A stretch of 64,000 nucleotides of DNA from CAHJXG01 sp964235485 (lineage in GTDB: Bacteria; Pseudomonadota; Alphaproteobacteria; Acetobacterales; Acetobacteraceae): assembly GCA_964235485.1 (NCBI GenBank), contig CAXSAZ010000011.1, positions 1-64,000 on the forward strand, given 5' to 3'. The translations under genes were made by a program, and so were the position numbers. The notes under the pieces were generated by a model. It was not told the DNA's origin. It did no database searches and saw only the letters and a program-made list of their open reading frames with translations. Of this stretch, positions 34,862 to 43,863 are shown piece by piece. Numbering within the stretch: the stretch's first letter is position 1; the number at the start of each line of letters is the position of its first letter.

Positions 34862-34929
34862 TTGATTGACTCACAAGAAGTTAATACAACTCTAGATTTA
34901 GGATTTGCCAACCATGTCCACGCGGTTGG
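34862..34929 (+). promoter_or_regulatory. Putative sigma-70 promoter and inverted repeat before the SDR gene
   Basis: TTGATT (34862-34867) and TACAAC (34885-34890) are separated by 17 bp, a sigma-70-like arrangement with four matches per hexamer in a locally AT-rich stretch. About 18 bp further on, CCAACC (34908-34913) and GGTTGG (34924-34929) form a perfect six-base inverted repeat with a ten-base spacer, either an operator or a leader hairpin. The SDR start codon lies about 135 bp downstream. Confidence 0.35.
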
Positions 34930-35063
34930 TCATTTGGAAGCCCAGAAAGTGATCGGGATGCCACGTGCGGCCGCAGGCCGTGAATGCTAGAAATCTGGCC
35001 GGACCCATGATTGGCAGCCCACCGGGCCGCGTCGGCTGCATCTGGACGCCAAAGGGAAACAGC

Positions 35064-35918
35064 ATGTCCCAGCTTGCTCTCGCTCCTCAGTCCGTGGCCG
35101 TCGTCACCGGCGGCGCGTCCGGGATCGGCCTTGCCGCCGCCAGCCGTTTCGCCGCCATGGGCCTGCGCGTCTGCATCGCCGACCTCGGCGGCGACCGGCT
35201 TTCCCAAGCCGCCGAAGCGTTATGCGCCTTGGCCCCCGACGGCCCGGCCGGCGTCATGGCGTGCCCCACGGACGTAAGCCGCGCCGAGGACCTCCACCGC
35301 TTGGAAGCAGCGGTTTGCGAACGGTTCGGCGGCACCGATCTCCTGATGAACAACGCCGGCGTGCAGCCCGGCAGCGCCGTGTTCGGCCCGGCCGAGGCCT
35401 GGGACCGGGTGATCGGCGTCAACCTCTGGGGCGTCATCCACGGTTCGCGCGCCTTCGCACCCGGCATGATCGCCCGCGGGCGGCCGGGGTGCATCATCAA
35501 CACCGGGTCCAAGCAGGGCATCACCACGCCGCCCGGCGACCCCGCCTACAACGTGTCCAAGGCCGGGGTGAAGGCGTTCACCGAGGCGCTGCAGCACGAG
35601 TTGCGGAACACGCCGGGCTGCCGCGTCACCGCGCACCTGTTGATCCCCGGCTTCGTGTTCACGCCGCTGACCGCGAACGGCCGGACCGCGAAGCCGGACG
35701 GCGCCTGGACGCCGGAGCAGACGGCGGACTTCATGGTGGACCGCCTCGCGGCCGGCGATTTCTACATCCTGTGCCCGGACAACGACGTGTCCCGGCCCGT
35801 CGATGAGCGCCGCATCCTTTGGGCTGCTGGCGATATCGTCGAGAACCGCCCGCCCTTGTCGCGCTGGCACCCGGACTACGCAGCGGCGTTCAAGGCGTTT
35901 GCGGACCGCAAGGGCTGA
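35064..35918 (+). CDS. Short-chain dehydrogenase/reductase family protein
   Basis: 284 residues. Classical SDR motifs: TGGASGIG cofactor loop near residue 16, DLLMNNAGV, the catalytic Ser in INTGSKQG and the Tyr-x3-Lys in AYNVSKAGVKAF. Asp after the second strand (CIADLGGDR) points to NAD(H) preference. The C-terminal third (SRWHPDYAAAFKAFADRKG) is longer than in minimal SDRs. The ATG at 35064 follows AAAGGG. Substrate unknown. Confidence 0.9.
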   Translation: MSQLALAPQSVAVVTGGASGIGLAAASRFAAMGLRVCIADLGGDRLSQAAEALCALAPDGPAGVMACPTDVSRAEDLHRLEAAVCERFGGTDLLMNNAGVQPGSAVFGPAEAWDRVIGVNLWGVIHGSRAFAPGMIARGRPGCIINTGSKQGITTPPGDPAYNVSKAGVKAFTEALQHELRNTPGCRVTAHLLIPGFVFTPLTANGRTAKPDGAWTPEQTADFMVDRLAAGDFYILCPDNDVSRPVDERRILWAAGDIVENRPPLSRWHPDYAAAFKAFADRKG

Positions 35919-36069
35919 TCGAACACCGCCCGGAGCGCCAACGGTTCTACCTGCCATCGTCACGCCTGCGGCTTAGGCGGGTGTCCGCCGCTTTCCATCC
36001 ATGACGGATGACGCTCCGCTCATCCGTCACCGGCTGCCCCGGACAGATTGGACCATCCGGCCGTTGGCA

Positions 36070-37011
36070 TCAAAGGCCCAGCGCGGCACGGACGGCAGCG
36101 GGGCCGTCCTTGCCGTCAAAGGTCGTCACCCCGTCCAGCCAGGCATCGAGCTGGCCCGGGTTGGCCTTCAGCCATCCGCGCGCCGCCGCCATGCCGTCCA
36201 TGCGTTGGCTGCTGATCGCCGTCATCAGCGCGTTCTCCATCGGCACGGTGAAGCTGAGCTGGCGGAACAAGCGGTCCACGTTCGGGCACTGCGCGGCGTA
36301 GCCATTGCGGGTCAGCGTGTTGATGGTGGTGCTGCCGTAATCCGGGCCGAAATACTGCTCGGCGCCCTGCAGATAAGCGATGCGGAACCGCTCGTTCATC
36401 GGGTGCGGCTCCCAGGCGAGAAAGGCGATCCATTGCTGGCTGCGCTGCGCCCGCTCCACCTCGCCGAGCATGGCCTGCTCGCTCGACTCAATCAGCTTCC
36501 AGCCTTTCAGCCCGTCCTCGCCGGCGGCCAACATGCGCTGGATGTTCTGGTTGGCCGGCGCCCCGGCCTCGATGCCGTAGATGCGCTTGCCGAACTTGTC
36601 GGCGTGGGGAGCGAGGTCGGCCACGCTGCGCACGCCCGCCGCGGCTACGTAGTCGGGCACGGCCAGGGTGAACTTCGCGTGCTGCAGGTTGGGACGCGCC
36701 ACGACCAGCTTGTTCTCCTTCAGCAGCGGGTTGATGAAGTTCGACTGCGCCGGCATCCAGTTGCCGAGGAACACGTCGAGCTGCCCGGACGACAGCGCCT
36801 GGAACACGATCGGCACCGACAGCGTGTTCACCGCCTGCTTGTAGCCGAGCGCCTTGAGCAGCGTGCCGGCGACGCCGTTGGTCGCGGTGATGTCGGTCCA
36901 GCCCGGGTCGGCCATGCGCACGGTGGCGCAGGACGCCGGCTCCGCCGCGTGGGCGCCTGTCCAGACTGCCAGGGCCGCCACCGCCGCCAGGGGCGTTTTC
37001 ATAAGCTGCAT
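36070..37011 (-). CDS. choX: Choline/betaine ABC transporter substrate-binding protein
   Basis: 313 residues with a signal peptide (MQLMKTPLAAVAALAVWTGA, cleavage after AHA). The mature protein is an OpuAC/ProX-type binding protein: VRMADPGWTDITATNGVAGTL, DVFLGNWMPAQ and FLAWEPHPMN carry the aromatic residues that box quaternary ammonium ligands. It would capture choline in the periplasm. GGAGG upstream of ATG 37011. It follows betC by 19 bp in one operon, the betC-choX order known from rhizobia, but no choW/choV permease and ATPase genes follow; the next gene is convergent. Confidence 0.88.
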   Translation of the reverse strand: MQLMKTPLAAVAALAVWTGAHAAEPASCATVRMADPGWTDITATNGVAGTLLKALGYKQAVNTLSVPIVFQALSSGQLDVFLGNWMPAQSNFINPLLKENKLVVARPNLQHAKFTLAVPDYVAAAGVRSVADLAPHADKFGKRIYGIEAGAPANQNIQRMLAAGEDGLKGWKLIESSEQAMLGEVERAQRSQQWIAFLAWEPHPMNERFRIAYLQGAEQYFGPDYGSTTINTLTRNGYAAQCPNVDRLFRQLSFTVPMENALMTAISSQRMDGMAAARGWLKANPGQLDAWLDGVTTFDGKDGPAAVRAALGL

Positions 37012-37030
37012 CGTGCCGTCCTCCAGAGAG

Positions 37031-38560
37031 TCAGACGGTAGCAGCCCCGGCCCGGGGGAAGCGAGCCATCGCTTCCAAATCATCGAGCTTCACGCCGTTG
37101 CGGATGTAGAGCCGGCTCGCATCGCGGACCGGCTGATGGTCCCAGGGGGTCGGCGTCCCCTGCCGCAGCGCCTCCGCGACGAAGCGGCGGCGGCGCTGGC
37201 TCGCCAGCACGTCCCGATGCAGGCCCGGAAGATCCCAGCGGCACGTGACCTCGGCGCGGAACGCGGCGACAGCGGCGGCATGGCGAGGGTCGGCCGCGAG
37301 GTTCACCCGTTCGTCCGGATCGGCCGCCAGGTCGTAAAGCTGATCGGTATCAGCGGGGGAATGCACGAACTTGGCCGTCCCGCGGCGCAGCATCACGATC
37401 GGCGCGAGCGCGCCTTCCGCCAGGTACTCTCCCAGCACCTCCCCGTGCCCCGCGCCGCCCGATAGCTGCGGCAGCAGCGAATGGCCGTCGAGCGGCGTCG
37501 CATAGTCCGGCGCCAGGCCGTCCCCGGCGACCTCCGCCAGCGTCGGCAGGATGTCGGCGAGCGAGACCGGAGCCTCCCGGCGACCGGCAGCGAACAAGCC
37601 GGGCGCGTGCACGACCAACGGCACCCGGCACGCCGCCTCGAAAAAACTCATCTTGTACCATAGCCCGCGCTCCCCGAGCATCTCCCCATGGTCGGCCAGC
37701 AGGACCACCACCGTGTCCTGCTCCAGCCCACAGCCTCGCAGCGCCGCCAGCAGCATCCCCACCTGGTCGTCCACGAAGGCGCACGCGCCGTAGTAGGCCC
37801 GGCGCGCGGCGCGGACCTGCGCCTCCGTCACCTCCTGCTCGTCGGTGGCGCAGACCCGGCGCAAACGGAGCGAGTGCGGGTCCGCCAACACCTCCTCCCG
37901 GCGCACCCGCGGCATGTCCACCTCCGCGTCGCCATGGCGGCTCCACCAGGGGTCGGGGATGGTGAAGGGGTCGTGAGGGTGGCTCAGCGACACCACCATG
38001 AGGAACGGGCGCGCGTCGCCGCCGCGGGCGATGTCGAACAGGCGCTGCCGGGCGCTGAACGCCACCTCCTCGTCGAAATCGATCTGGTTGCTCCGCACGC
38101 ACGGCCCGGCGAGCGTTACGCTGTCCATGTTGTGATACCAGTCGAGCCGCACGTCGGGATGCCGCCAGTCCGGGGTCCAGCCGTAATCGGCCGGGTAGAT
38201 ATCGGTGGTCAGCCGCTCCTCGAAGCCGTGTAATTGGTCCGGCCCGCAGAAGTGCATCTTGCCGGCCAGGATCGTGCGGTAGCCGGCGTGGCGGAGGTAG
38301 TGGGCAAAGGTCGGCGCCTGCGAGGGGAACTCGGCGGCGTTGTCATAGGCGCCGGTAGCGGAGGGTAGCCGGCCCGACATGAACACGGCGCGCGACGGGG
38401 CGCAGAGCGGGCTGTTGCAGTAGGCGGCGCCGAACACGACGCCGCACTCCGCCAGGGCATCCATATGCGGCGTCTGGGCCACCCGATTGCCGTAGGCCGG
38501 CAGGGCGCCGGCCGTGAGCTGGTCGGCCATCAGGATCAGGATGTTCGGCCGTCGTGCCAT
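37031..38560 (-). CDS. betC: Choline-sulfatase
   Basis: 509 residues, a type I sulfatase. NILILMADQL supplies metal-binding Asp13/Gln14, and LCAPSRAVFMSGR carries Cys53 of the C-x-P-S-R motif that must be converted to formylglycine. HDPFTIPDPWW and VVLLADHGEMLGE complete the active site. The C-terminal region ending VRDASRLYIRNG is characteristic of choline-sulfatases. It hydrolyses choline-O-sulfate to choline and sulfate. AAAGGA upstream of the ATG. First gene of an operon with choX. No gene for a competent formylglycine-generating enzyme is seen in the window. Confidence 0.92.
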   Translation of the reverse strand: MARRPNILILMADQLTAGALPAYGNRVAQTPHMDALAECGVVFGAAYCNSPLCAPSRAVFMSGRLPSATGAYDNAAEFPSQAPTFAHYLRHAGYRTILAGKMHFCGPDQLHGFEERLTTDIYPADYGWTPDWRHPDVRLDWYHNMDSVTLAGPCVRSNQIDFDEEVAFSARQRLFDIARGGDARPFLMVVSLSHPHDPFTIPDPWWSRHGDAEVDMPRVRREEVLADPHSLRLRRVCATDEQEVTEAQVRAARRAYYGACAFVDDQVGMLLAALRGCGLEQDTVVVLLADHGEMLGERGLWYKMSFFEAACRVPLVVHAPGLFAAGRREAPVSLADILPTLAEVAGDGLAPDYATPLDGHSLLPQLSGGAGHGEVLGEYLAEGALAPIVMLRRGTAKFVHSPADTDQLYDLAADPDERVNLAADPRHAAAVAAFRAEVTCRWDLPGLHRDVLASQRRRRFVAEALRQGTPTPWDHQPVRDASRLYIRNGVKLDDLEAMARFPRAGAATV

Positions 38561-38643
38561 GGGGTCCTTTGCCGGCGCCCCGGCGCAGCTTCCAAAGCAT
38601 CATAGGCCGTGCCGGGCTTAAGCGTGAAGGGGCGGCGCCTGCG

Positions 38644-38838
38644 TCAGCGCCGCGCGGACACGCCCAGCTCTGTTTCCAGCTCGGCGATCCGTTTCTGCAA
38701 GCTTTGCCGCAGCGACGCCGCGCTGTGCGACTTCATGCCGGCCAGCGTTTCCCGGAGTTCGCGGAGCAGCTTTTCCTTCTCCTGCCGGGACCGCTTCACC
38801 GGCTGGTTGTCCGAACGCTGGCCTTCAAAGGCGCGCAT
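38644..38838 (-). CDS. Small coiled-coil protein
   Basis: 64 residues from the ATG at 38838, with GAGGAGAA well placed upstream. After a short polar N-terminus the sequence RSRQEKEKLLRELRETLAGM and LRQSLQKRIAELETELG gives two amphipathic helices with heptad spacing of Leu/Ile, a likely helical hairpin or dimer. No family recognised. It lies 83 bp before the betC start, on the same strand. Confidence 0.6.
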   Translation of the reverse strand: MRAFEGQRSDNQPVKRSRQEKEKLLRELRETLAGMKSHSAASLRQSLQKRIAELETELGVSARR

Positions 38839-38897
38839 GGCTTGTTCTCCTCGATGGTTGCAACGGATCGGGCGGGGCGGCCCCACCGCCCGGGGCG

Positions 38898-39026
38898 CTA
38901 CCTGTCCGCAAGCGCCCTGATATCCAACCCGGCGCGGTAAACGCCGATCATTGCCTTGGCCGTGGTGCAGGCGGTGCTGAGCAGATCACGGCGCTTCCCG
39001 AGTCTTGCTTTGTTGTCGTTGAACAT
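38898..39026 (-). CDS. Possible 42-residue protein
   Basis: A short frame reading MFNDNKARLGKRRDLLSTAC then a basic, helical remainder that ends ALADR. Codon use resembles neighbouring genes (GCC, CTC, CGC) and the frame fills an otherwise empty 290-bp gap before the coiled-coil gene. The ribosome site is weak (only GGA). No family recognised; it may be spurious. Confidence 0.3.
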   Translation of the reverse strand: MFNDNKARLGKRRDLLSTACTTAKAMIGVYRAGLDIRALADR

Positions 39027-39130
39027 AGTCCGACGATGCAATCAGGTGCAACTTGAGCACGCCAGCCGCGGCGCGCGTTTCGTCATGTGCCCCGCCCATC
39101 GACCGTCCCACCCTTCATTCGGAGACTGCC

Positions 39131-39790
39131 ATGCCTGACCAGCCGCGTTTCGAGCTTTATGCCTTCTGGCGCACCTCGGCGACCTACCGGGTGCGGGTCG
39201 CGCTCGACCTCAAGGGGCTGGCTGCGCAGGAACGCTTCGTCAACGTGGATGCCGGGGAGCAGCGCAGCGAAGCGTTCCTTGAGATCAACCCGCTCGGCGG
39301 AGTTCCCGCCTTGGTCGAAGCCGGGTTGCCGCCACTCACCCAATCCATGGCGATCCTTGAGTACCTCGACGAGATCGCCCCGCACCCGCCCTTGCTGCCC
39401 TCCGATCCACAGGGGCGTGCCCGGGTGCGCTCGGTTGCGGCGATGCTGGCAACCGACACCCACCCGCTGATCACGCCGCGGATCAAGCGCTACCTGGTGG
39501 AGCAAGGTTTCGACGACGCGGCCTGGCGCGCGTGGCAAACCCAGTGGTTCTCGACCGGGCTGCGCGCGGTGGAGCGGCGGCTTGCGTCGGAAGGCCACGG
39601 CCGGTTCTGCCACGGCGACGCCGTGACAATGGCCGACATCGTGTTGATGAGCATCATCGTCGTGGCCCGCGTGTTCAAGATCGAGGTCACGGACACGCCG
39701 ACCATCGACCGCATCGCGGCGCTCTGCGAAACGCAGGAGGTGTTCGCCAAGGCTGATCCGATGCGGCAGGAAGGCGCGCCGCGGCCCTGA
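39131..39790 (+). CDS. maiA: Maleylacetoacetate isomerase-like glutathione S-transferase
   Basis: 219 residues of the zeta-class GST family, which isomerises maleylacetoacetate to fumarylacetoacetate in tyrosine and homogentisate breakdown. FELYAFWRTSATYRVRVALD aligns with the zeta-class SSCSWRVRIAL active-site start, but the central Ser-Cys is replaced by Ser-Ala; INPLGGVPALV, LTQSMAILEYLDE (the glutathione-binding QSxAI) and the C-terminal helical domain with CHGDAVTMADI fit well. The ATG at 39131 follows GGAG. No other homogentisate gene is nearby, so the physiological reaction is uncertain. Confidence 0.8.
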   Translation: MPDQPRFELYAFWRTSATYRVRVALDLKGLAAQERFVNVDAGEQRSEAFLEINPLGGVPALVEAGLPPLTQSMAILEYLDEIAPHPPLLPSDPQGRARVRSVAAMLATDTHPLITPRIKRYLVEQGFDDAAWRAWQTQWFSTGLRAVERRLASEGHGRFCHGDAVTMADIVLMSIIVVARVFKIEVTDTPTIDRIAALCETQEVFAKADPMRQEGAPRP

Positions 39791-39945
39791 TCGCAACCCT
39801 GGACATTTGGGCAAAGCTGGCGCCAAGCGCGTGTTCTGCCCGGCTTGCAGGCCGAACGCAGCCGCCGAAGGCGTCCAAATTTTGCTATGGACCGCAATAC
39901 TCATGACATGTAACAAATTATACACTGTATTGTCCTCAAACAGTC

Positions 39946-40860
39946 ATGAGGTGGGCGACGGTGGCTCGATCGTCTGGGGTAAGGGCGTCAGGTTTCGTCC
40001 AGAGTACGTCGCCGGGCCTCACGAGGTCCGAGACCGTTTACGGGATCGAACGCCCAAGCACGGCAGGCTCCGTGCCGGGGAGTCGTCGCGCCCTCGCATG
40101 GGTCGGCGCCGGCTTGTTGGGCGGGCTGCTTTGCTGGCAGGTCGTCGCCAACCACTTCGCGCTGTCGCGGCAGGCCGATGCGTATGTGTCCACGGCGATC
40201 AACCACTGGGCGTCGTGCAACGAAGTCATCAACCATGCGGTATACGTCGCAGGCCAGACCGACTTCCTGACCGGCGCGCTGATGGTGGCCCTGGTCTATT
40301 ATTGCTGGTTCAGCCATGCGACGGCGGAGTCGCGGATGCGGCTGCTGCTCGGGTTCGGCGCGGTGCTGGTGTCGGGCGTGGCCAGCCGGCTCCTGCAGGT
40401 CTCGCTGCCGCTGCGGCTGCGGCCGATGCACGCCTGGGACAGCGGGTTCAACCCGCTTCCCGGCATTGACCCGGCGCTTGCAAATTATTGGGGCTCTTTC
40501 CCCAGCGACCACGCGGCGCTGTTCTTCGCGCTGGTCGCGGTTGTTTGGGGGCAGTCTCGGCGGCTCGGCCTGCTTGCGGCGTGCAGCGCCCTGTTCGGGG
40601 TGCTGCCGCGGATTTATCTCGGCCTGCATTACCTCAGCGATGTGGTGGCCGGGGCGGCGCTCGGCGTAGGTCTCGTGTTCATGTTCGGACGGTTCGGGCC
40701 GCGCACGCTGGCGCACTGGGCGCTCGCGTTGCAACAGAGGAGACCGGGCCTGGCCTACGGCGTGGCGTTCCTCATGAGCTTCGAGGTTGCGACGCTGTTC
40801 GAGGATGTCCGTCAGGTCGGACGCGGCATCCCAGCGGTGTTGCGGCAGTTCGGCCTGTAA
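39946..40860 (+). CDS. PAP2 family membrane phosphatase
   Basis: 304 residues with about six membrane helices. The three phosphatase motifs are present: LPLRLRP (motif 1), GSFPSDHAA (motif 2, catalytic His) and RIYLGLHYLSDVVAG (motif 3, His-Asp). Such enzymes dephosphorylate lipids such as undecaprenyl-pyrophosphate or phosphatidate at the periplasmic face. The first 45 residues are not conserved-looking and no ribosome site precedes ATG 39946, so the true start may be further in. The upstream 70 bp are AT-rich and probably hold the promoter. Confidence 0.83.
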   Translation: MRWATVARSSGVRASGFVQSTSPGLTRSETVYGIERPSTAGSVPGSRRALAWVGAGLLGGLLCWQVVANHFALSRQADAYVSTAINHWASCNEVINHAVYVAGQTDFLTGALMVALVYYCWFSHATAESRMRLLLGFGAVLVSGVASRLLQVSLPLRLRPMHAWDSGFNPLPGIDPALANYWGSFPSDHAALFFALVAVVWGQSRRLGLLAACSALFGVLPRIYLGLHYLSDVVAGAALGVGLVFMFGRFGPRTLAHWALALQQRRPGLAYGVAFLMSFEVATLFEDVRQVGRGIPAVLRQFGL

Positions 40861-41012
40861 GGCTGCGCCCGTCGGTGACGGCCAGCCCGCGGCGGTCCGT
40901 GGGCAGCCGCCGCCATGGCGTCCGTCGCGTCGAGTTGCAAAGCGCACGCCGGACACGTCCTATGCTGCCCTGGCACTCGCCGGCTCGCGGAACTGCATAG
41001 GACGCTTCAACC

Positions 41013-41567
41013 ATGGTGACAGCCTACCTTGCCGGCCCGGACGTGTTCCTGCCCGACGCTGTGGGCCACGCCCGCCGCAAGGCCGAACTCTGCGAGCGCC
41101 ATGGCATTGAGGGCTTGTCGCCGTTGAACGAGGACGTAGCCAGCCTCCAGGCCATGGGCGAGGAGGACGCCTGGGCCGCCATCTACCGCAAGGACATCGC
41201 GATGATGGAAGCGTGCGACGTGGTGATCGCCAACCTCACGCCGTTCCGCGGCGCTTCCGCCGACAGCGGCACCTTGATCGAGGTCGGCTGGTTCCTCGGC
41301 CGCGGACGCCCGGTGTTCGGCTATTCCAACAGCGCCACCCCCTTCGCCGAACGCTGCCGCCAGCAGGTCGCGGCGCTGCCCGACCCGCTGCCCGGCCTGA
41401 GCGTCGAGGGCTTCGGCCTGCCGGACAACCTGATGATCCAGGGCGCGGCGGTGCAGGGCGGCGGCCATCCGGTGGTCCTGCCGCATGATGGGCGGGACCG
41501 GCCCTTCGACTCACTGGAGGTGTTCGAGGCCTGCGTGGCGCTCGCCGCCCGGCGTCTGCAGGGGTAG
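41013..41567 (+). CDS. Nucleoside 2-deoxyribosyltransferase
   Basis: 184 residues. YLAGPDVFLPDA and the catalytic loop SADSGTLIEVGWFLG, with its nucleophilic Glu, match the family, which cleaves or transfers the deoxyribosyl group of deoxynucleosides. DIAMMEACDVVIANLTPFRG is also typical. The next gene, a nucleoside hydrolase, starts 3 bp after its stop, so the pair forms a nucleoside salvage operon. Confidence 0.9.
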   Translation: MVTAYLAGPDVFLPDAVGHARRKAELCERHGIEGLSPLNEDVASLQAMGEEDAWAAIYRKDIAMMEACDVVIANLTPFRGASADSGTLIEVGWFLGRGRPVFGYSNSATPFAERCRQQVAALPDPLPGLSVEGFGLPDNLMIQGAAVQGGGHPVVLPHDGRDRPFDSLEVFEACVALAARRLQG

Positions 41568-41570
41568 GAC

Positions 41571-42506
41571 ATGGCCCGCAAGATCATCATCGACACCGAT
41601 CCCGGGCGGGACGACGCCGTTGCCATCCTGCTGGCCCTGGCGGCGCCGGGGGAGCTTGAGCTGCTTGCCTTGGTCGCGGTGGCGGGGAACGTGCCGCTCG
41701 CCCGCACGGAAAGCAACGCGCGCCGCCTGTTGGAGTTGGGCGGACGCCCGGACATCCCGGTTTATGCCGGGTGCGCCCGCCCGCTGGTGCGCCCGCCCAT
41801 CACCGCCGAGCATGTCCATGGCGACACCGGCCTGCACGGCCTCGTCCTGCCGGAGCCGCAAGCGCCGCTGCGGCCGGAGCATGGGGTGGATTACCTGATC
41901 GGGGCGCTGCGCGCAGGGCAGCCCGGGGAGATCACCCTGTGCCTGCTCGGCCCCGCGACCAATCTGGCGGTGGCGCTGGTCAAGGCGCCCGACATCGGCC
42001 CGCGCATCGCCGAAGTGGTGTGGATGGCCGGCGCGCGCAGCGAGGGCGGCAACGTTTCCCCGGCGGCGGAGTACAACGTCCATGCCGACCCGGAAGCGGC
42101 GCGGGTGGTGCTGGACAGCGGCATCCCGCTGACGCTGCTGCCGCTCGACCTCACCCACCAGGTTCGGATGAGCGACGCGCGGCTCGGCCGGCTGCGGCGG
42201 ATCGACACGGCGGCGGCGCGGGCGGTGGCGGCGCTGTTCTCCGGGGCGGACGGCGCGGCGCTGCATGGGGGGCGGGGCGACCCGCTGCACGACCCTTGCG
42301 TGATCGCGCACCTGCTGCGCCCGGGCCTGTTCGCCGGGCGGGCGGTCAACGTGGCCGTGGAAACGGCAAGCCCCTTGACCCTCGGCATGACCGTGGCCGA
42401 CTGGTTCGGCGTCACGGGCCGCCCGGCCAATGCCAACTGGCTCAACCAAGCGGACGCCGACGGCTTCTTCGACCTGCTGTTCGAGCGGCTGGCGCGACTG
42501 GCTTGA
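41571..42506 (+). CDS. Inosine-uridine preferring nucleoside hydrolase
   Basis: 311 residues. The N-terminal DTDPGRDDA (residues 8-16) provides the Ca2+-binding Asp cluster; AGNVPLARTESNA, LGPATNLAVAL, AEYNVHADPEAA and the late Asp in GDPLHDPCVIA complete the active site. It hydrolyses the N-glycosidic bond of ribonucleosides to give ribose and base. It follows the deoxyribosyltransferase almost immediately and should be co-transcribed. Confidence 0.92.
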   Translation: MARKIIIDTDPGRDDAVAILLALAAPGELELLALVAVAGNVPLARTESNARRLLELGGRPDIPVYAGCARPLVRPPITAEHVHGDTGLHGLVLPEPQAPLRPEHGVDYLIGALRAGQPGEITLCLLGPATNLAVALVKAPDIGPRIAEVVWMAGARSEGGNVSPAAEYNVHADPEAARVVLDSGIPLTLLPLDLTHQVRMSDARLGRLRRIDTAAARAVAALFSGADGAALHGGRGDPLHDPCVIAHLLRPGLFAGRAVNVAVETASPLTLGMTVADWFGVTGRPANANWLNQADADGFFDLLFERLARLA

Positions 42507-42524
42507 TGCGCGCGGTGCTGCCCG

Positions 42525-43799
42525 TCAGCGCACCATCGCCTGCATCCCGCGTTCGAGGTGCTCGGTCAGGCGGTCGATGCTGGCGAGCAGGGTTTCGCTG
42601 AGGTCCGCGATGCTGTCCTGGCCTGCCGCGGCGCCGGCTTGCGGCAGCGCGGCCTGTAGGCCCGCCCAGGCTTGGGCCGCCTGGCCGACTTCCCGGCTGA
42701 TCTCGGCGTTGCTGAGCGGCAGGGTTTCGAGGTAGGCGAAGCCGTCCACCAACTCGGCCACTGCCGACTCCAGGCTGGCCCACGCGGCACCGCCCGCGCT
42801 GCCGCCGAGCAGGGCGCCCATGAGCGCCGCCTTGGCCACCCGCTGGGACAACATGCGTTGCCGGCCCGCGACGTTGATGACGCGCAGCGCCGCCGCGAAC
42901 CCGGCGATCTCCAGGTTGGCCGTCAACTGCTCCGCCCGCAGCAGCACCTGCTCCGCCAGCCGGTCCACTTCCGCCAGCCGCCCGGCCCGCGGCGCCGTGC
43001 GCAGGGCTTGGCGCAGCTCCGCCCAAGGGACCATCACGGCGTCGAGCAGGTCGCCGAAGGTCGGCTTGGACAGGCTGCGTCCCAGGCTGTCCAGGTTGCC
43101 ATCGACGTGGCCGAGCGAGGCCGCGAACAGCCGCCGCGTTTCCTCCGGCCGGATGCCCGCGCAGAACAGCGCGTATAGCTTCACCAAACGCTGAGACAAC
43201 ATGCGGAGCTGGCCCGCGCGGTTGATCGCCTCCGCGTAGCGGGCGGAGTCGATGACCCGCTGCGACACCTGGCCGATGCGCTGCTTCGTGTGCATCGCCG
43301 TGCTGCGCAAGGCCCGGAACGCTTCCTCCTCGCGCAGTTGGCGCGCGCCCATTAGGATGCCCTTGGCGCGGTCCACCAGCTTCCGCTCGGCGAAGCGCTG
43401 GTTCACCTCGCTCAGCTCCTTGCGGAGGAGCTGGTCGTGATGGAAGCGCGCCTGGGCCAGGTGGATCACCGAGCGCAGCCGGCTCTGGCTATAGCCGTTC
43501 ACGATATAGGCATGGACGTCCGAGCGGGTCGCAAGCGCGATCTTCTCCGCATCCGGATCGGTGGTGAACACGATCACTGGCCGGGGCGCCGCGGCGTTCA
43601 CCGCCATTGTGCTCGAAAACAACGCATATTCTGGGTGTTCTTCGTAGATCACGACCAGATCAGGCGCGGTTTTAACCACGTCCTGCAACAGCGTTGAGCA
43701 TTCGCCGGCTTGCAGCACCCTGACCCCAACGGCGTCGAGGTCGTCGGAAAGCGGCGGCGCGCCGGGCGCGGTGCTCAGGGACAGCAAAGCAGACGTCAT
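42525..43799 (-). CDS. Nitrate-sensing ANTAR antitermination regulator
   Basis: 424 residues from ATG 43799 (GGAGG 12 bases upstream). Residues about 15-125 resemble a receiver, but the phosphoacceptor region reads PDLVVIYEEH and the usual Lys site is YIVNG, so it is a pseudo-receiver as in NasT. Residues about 137-180 are an ANTAR RNA-binding domain (VDRAKGILMGARQLREEEAF). Two P-box-like segments, INRAGQLRMLSQRL near 196 and INVAGRQRMLSQRV near 305, mark tandem PilJ/NarX-type nitrate sensor domains. It is divergent from the nitrate operon, whose leader holds ANTAR-type hairpins. It combines roles split or arranged differently in NasR and NasT. Confidence 0.9.
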   Translation of the reverse strand: MTSALLSLSTAPGAPPLSDDLDAVGVRVLQAGECSTLLQDVVKTAPDLVVIYEEHPEYALFSSTMAVNAAAPRPVIVFTTDPDAEKIALATRSDVHAYIVNGYSQSRLRSVIHLAQARFHHDQLLRKELSEVNQRFAERKLVDRAKGILMGARQLREEEAFRALRSTAMHTKQRIGQVSQRVIDSARYAEAINRAGQLRMLSQRLVKLYALFCAGIRPEETRRLFAASLGHVDGNLDSLGRSLSKPTFGDLLDAVMVPWAELRQALRTAPRAGRLAEVDRLAEQVLLRAEQLTANLEIAGFAAALRVINVAGRQRMLSQRVAKAALMGALLGGSAGGAAWASLESAVAELVDGFAYLETLPLSNAEISREVGQAAQAWAGLQAALPQAGAAAGQDSIADLSETLLASIDRLTEHLERGMQAMVR

Positions 43800-43863
43800 G
43801 TTCGGGTGATCCTCCGGGCACGGCCACCCATCGCAACGCAAGTTCCGCACCAGCCGGCGATAT

